64,000 nucleotides of DNA, taken from Atrichornis clamosus. Its lineage: Eukaryota > Chordata > Aves > Passeriformes > Menuridae. The notes beneath the pieces are model-generated. The model worked only from the letters and a program-made list of their open reading frames with translations, was not told where the DNA came from and made no database searches. This document shows, in pieces, positions 61,101 through 64,000 of the stretch (the first letter of the stretch is position 1; every line of letters begins with the position of its first letter). The stretch is taken from positions 62,001 to 126,000 of the forward strand of contig WBMZ01000407.1 in assembly GCA_013400975.1 (NCBI GenBank), read 5' to 3'. A program made the translations under genes and the position numbers.

Positions 61101-64000
61101 TCTGCCTAAGTGCTTGGTGTATGTTTTTGGGAATATGAGCCTAAACCACTTTTGTTCTAAACTAGCTTAAATGAAGAGTGTTGGTGATTCCCCAAAAGGT
61201 CAAAAACTTATTTAGACAATATAGTGCCTCCAGATTATTTCTGAAGCTCAGGAGAATTTATTTAGACCCAAACTCTTTTCAGATGTACACCCAGCACAAG
61301 GAGTACCTTCAAGATTACTTCAATAATATAGATAGAATACTTCCCCTAAAACAAAAAAAGGGTATCAAAACCTGTAGAATTTTTTCGTGTTTCAGACCAA
61401 CTACATAATTTCATATGAATCCAATAGAGCCACTTGTTCTTCACTCATCACACCAATTTCTTCTGTGGGAAGATGAAACTGTTAAATGTGTCATTTTTGT
61501 GATCTCAGGTGTTTGATATCAGTGCAACTGAGTGTAGATTGAACAAATTAATTGACATGCCTTTTTCCCCTGCAGCTTTTGGCAGTGTCTTTTTTGAATA
61601 GTGTGAAAGCTGAAGTATATTTACTCTTTGGTTACCTATTTGGTACATTTTTACTGAGCTGCCTGAATTTCATATCAACTTGGTGGCAATTGCAAACTAA
61701 ATGCAATTACATAATTTTTTTCATCAATAAGAATCTTTCAGAGCAATAGAAGCAGCAAATAGTAGTATATCTATTGTATCATATTATGATAAACTTTTGT
61801 GTGATTATCTAAATTTTTAATTATGCAATTCTTTTCCCCCAGCATATTATTTTTTCAAGTTCTAATGTTATGCAGAACAAAATTTTTTTTTTAAGGTAGT
61901 TTGATAAGAAAATAAATTTTAAGGTTAAACCCCAAGTTTAAGGTAAAGTTATTTTGAAGATGTACTCTTGTTGTTAGTGGCTTTTGTGTGGTTGGATTGT
62001 GTACAAATGCTGAAATCCCAAGAGAGTTAATTAGGTAGAAGATAGGCATAGTACAAGCACAGCATCTAGCATGGTAGAGTCCAAGAAATGTTTCAATAAA
62101 GGTATTACATTTATACATTATAAGAGATTCCTTCAACTCTGAATTAGCATGTGTAGGTACTAATATACATACTCATATATAATGTATATACCAATATATA
62201 TGATAATTGCTAGTATCTATACTAAGGAAATATATATGTAACATTTAGATTAGTTTGCACTAAGGAGGAAATTTCTGTAGATGGTGAATCACAACTGAGC
62301 TTCGTTCCACTTTTGCCCGATCAAAATATAACGCTCGTAACGAGTACATTTCTCAGAGTGCACAGCCAAAATGATAGCTTGTGTTTATGAAGACTTTTAA
62401 GGACAGAAGGGATCTACAGGGAATGCAAGAAAATGACCTAGTTATTTTCAACTCCTACAAAAGGCATCAAATAATGGCCAGGATTTTGCAAAGAATGTTC
62501 TTTTCAAAATTAACACCTATCGGCAATAACATTTTTCTACAGTGCTTTTAGTCATTGTAGTATTTGTCTGTAGGTTTTAGAAGTAGTCAAAATTGAGTAC
62601 TATGCGCCTTTATAAGAAAAATAACTATCAGCTCTTTACGAGTTATTACAGGTTAGTCACACTAGAACTGAATAAAGATTAGAAATCTGATCAGGAAGTG
62701 ACCTATCCAAATTTTTTTGTCTAAGTCTACCCAGTATTCAAGTTAAAACTCTACCCACTTTTCTGAAAAGGTTGGATAATATATTCTTCAAAGTGATAAA
62801 TGGTTGTTTACTACGGGTAACAGCAGGCTTTTTTTCTTAGAGTGTTTTTTAGCGAAAAATGACACATGGTCGTAATGCCAACTATCTACTTTGTTCAAAC
62901 CTTTTCAATGTTATTTTCTCAAAACAAATCACTAAAGAATTTAAACTGAAATGACTGGAGGCTACTAGTTTATTTTCATGTTTTGCAAAGGAGTCCTACA
63001 CTTCAAGGCTAAACTTTAATTACTATGTAGGTGCTTAAGTACTATAGAAACTTGGTAGTTCAAAATCATTTTACTCTTGTTCCAGTTTGTAATTAATCTA
63101 CTGATTTGAGGTCTTGGGCCATTATATGGCAATTCAGATTGTTTCAGTGTAGTTTGTTACAGAATGTTACTACCATACCTAACTCTTTGCAATTAATTTA
63201 AAAATTCTTTTGTTGTTAATGCAAACGACACCTTAGTCCCAGTCTCCAGTGCTTGACAGAGAACAACATTCCCAAAAGCATCTGCACTTAGTTCAGCTGT
63301 GCCTCACGCACCTTGAAAACAGAGGGCCACACTGTGTCTTGTCCAGAGGAGTATTCTGGTTTCCTGTGCTCCAAGCAAATTATATTTTCTATATCCTTCT
63401 TATCTTATTAACATAATTTCTGCTCTTATGGAGACAGAAGAAAATAAGGGGCAATGATATGAGAACTCTCTGTTGTGTCAGCCAAAATAACCAGATTTGA
63501 TACAAAGGAATGAAAATGCCACAATTCCTATGAGAGGGTGTCTGGTTTAGGTTTATTTAAGTCTAGAGAAGAGTGGAAGAAGGTATCTGAATCATCTAGT
63601 TGGCAGGGAATAAGAAATAATAATCAATGGCCAATATGTGTTTATCAAAACCTGACTGGAGAGCCCAGGGTCAGAATTATATCTTAAGCTCACCAAATTT
63701 CATTATAAAAGAAAATGATGAAATTTATAGAAAGTGTTTAGATTTTATATCAAACTGGTAAATCTGTTGGCATGTTTGAAAAGACAATATTAATATAATT
63801 TTTGTAAGGCAGCAGTTATTATTACTTATTGTACCACAGTAATCACACAGGTGATGATCAAATTAAGCTTGGTAGGTTTGAAGTTTGAAATCAAGTGTTA
63901 CTGCTCCTGTAGATTTTGACTTTTTTCTTTTTAAGAAGAAAATACCCTCCTCTTCTTTGGAATTGGTGTCTGAATCTGAATATTTTTTTCTCTGAGGAAA
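58180..64000. other. Intron, nothing recognised
   Basis: AT-rich sequence to the window end. A cluster of three CpGs near 62333-62341 and very AT-rich dinucleotide runs near 62145-62235 are the only local departures. No exon with matching AGBL4 sequence was found. Confidence 0.5.

Larger units (their letters stand above)
22580..64000 (+). other. AGBL4: AGBL4 downstream intron (5' part)
   Basis: About 41.4 kb (phase 0) following the exon. The next AGBL4 exon should encode a segment starting RVIFNIVNFSKTKSL or similar; I looked for it on the + strand and did not find it. A short exon diverged from memory could still be hidden. In human the BEND5 gene is nested inside AGBL4; I saw nothing resembling BEND5 on either strand here. 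The intron carries CR1 copies near 38.4, 45.4, 46.9 and 52.8 kb, a GC-rich block near 44.3 kb, short microsatellites and otherwise AT-rich unique DNA. Confidence 0.75.

Noticed and set aside
61552..61749. Pyrimidine-rich acceptor-like site with open frame to 61749
   Set aside because: The peptide is hydrophobic AT-rich translation without resemblance to AGBL4, and no consensus donor closes it.

Overview
The window looks like intronic DNA from a bird, probably a songbird or close relative. The base composition is AT-rich and uniform. The recognisable interspersed repeats are CR1 LINE fragments and an avian endogenous-retrovirus LTR. No Alu or L1 was noticed, and there is no bacterial-style gene packing, CRISPR array, operon or phage module. 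The bird call rests on the CR1/LTR content and the close match of the single exon to vertebrate AGBL4. Repeat-family names come from remembered consensus sequences, not a database search.

The only protein-coding segment I can support is one 125-nt exon on the + strand (22455-22579). It has a good 3' splice site, a consensus CAG|gtaagt donor and an uninterrupted reading frame. It encodes part of the N-terminal domain of cytosolic carboxypeptidase 6 (AGBL4/CCP6), a metallocarboxypeptidase that trims glutamates from tubulin tails. The rest of the window is the two flanking introns: at least 22.4 kb upstream (phase 1) and, as far as I can see, at least 41.4 kb downstream (phase 0). This fits the very large introns of AGBL4. 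Other open frames of 60-140 codons have the composition of random AT-rich intron sequence or are remnants of transposon genes.

Region by region: 0-5 kb holds a diverged duplication, a 60-bp tandem repeat and a pair of CR1 fragments joined head to head. 5-19 kb is plain intron with one small GC-richer block and two possible conserved regulatory blocks. 19-21 kb has an old CR1 reverse-transcriptase scrap and a solo LTR (antisense). 22.5 kb is the AGBL4 exon. 23-38 kb is plain intron with two perfect inverted repeats and a near-consensus RFX X-box. 38.4-39.4 kb is the best-preserved CR1 copy (antisense, dead). 44.2-44.6 kb is an unidentified CpG-containing GC-rich block. 45.4, 46.9 and 52.8 kb carry further CR1 remnants. 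53-64 kb is plain AT-rich intron.

I did not find a previously undescribed biological system. The points most worth a second look are the two unexplained GC-rich blocks, the inverted CR1 pair, the X-box inside an intron of a tubulin-modifying gene, and the palindromic nuclear-receptor-like site at 30.7 kb.
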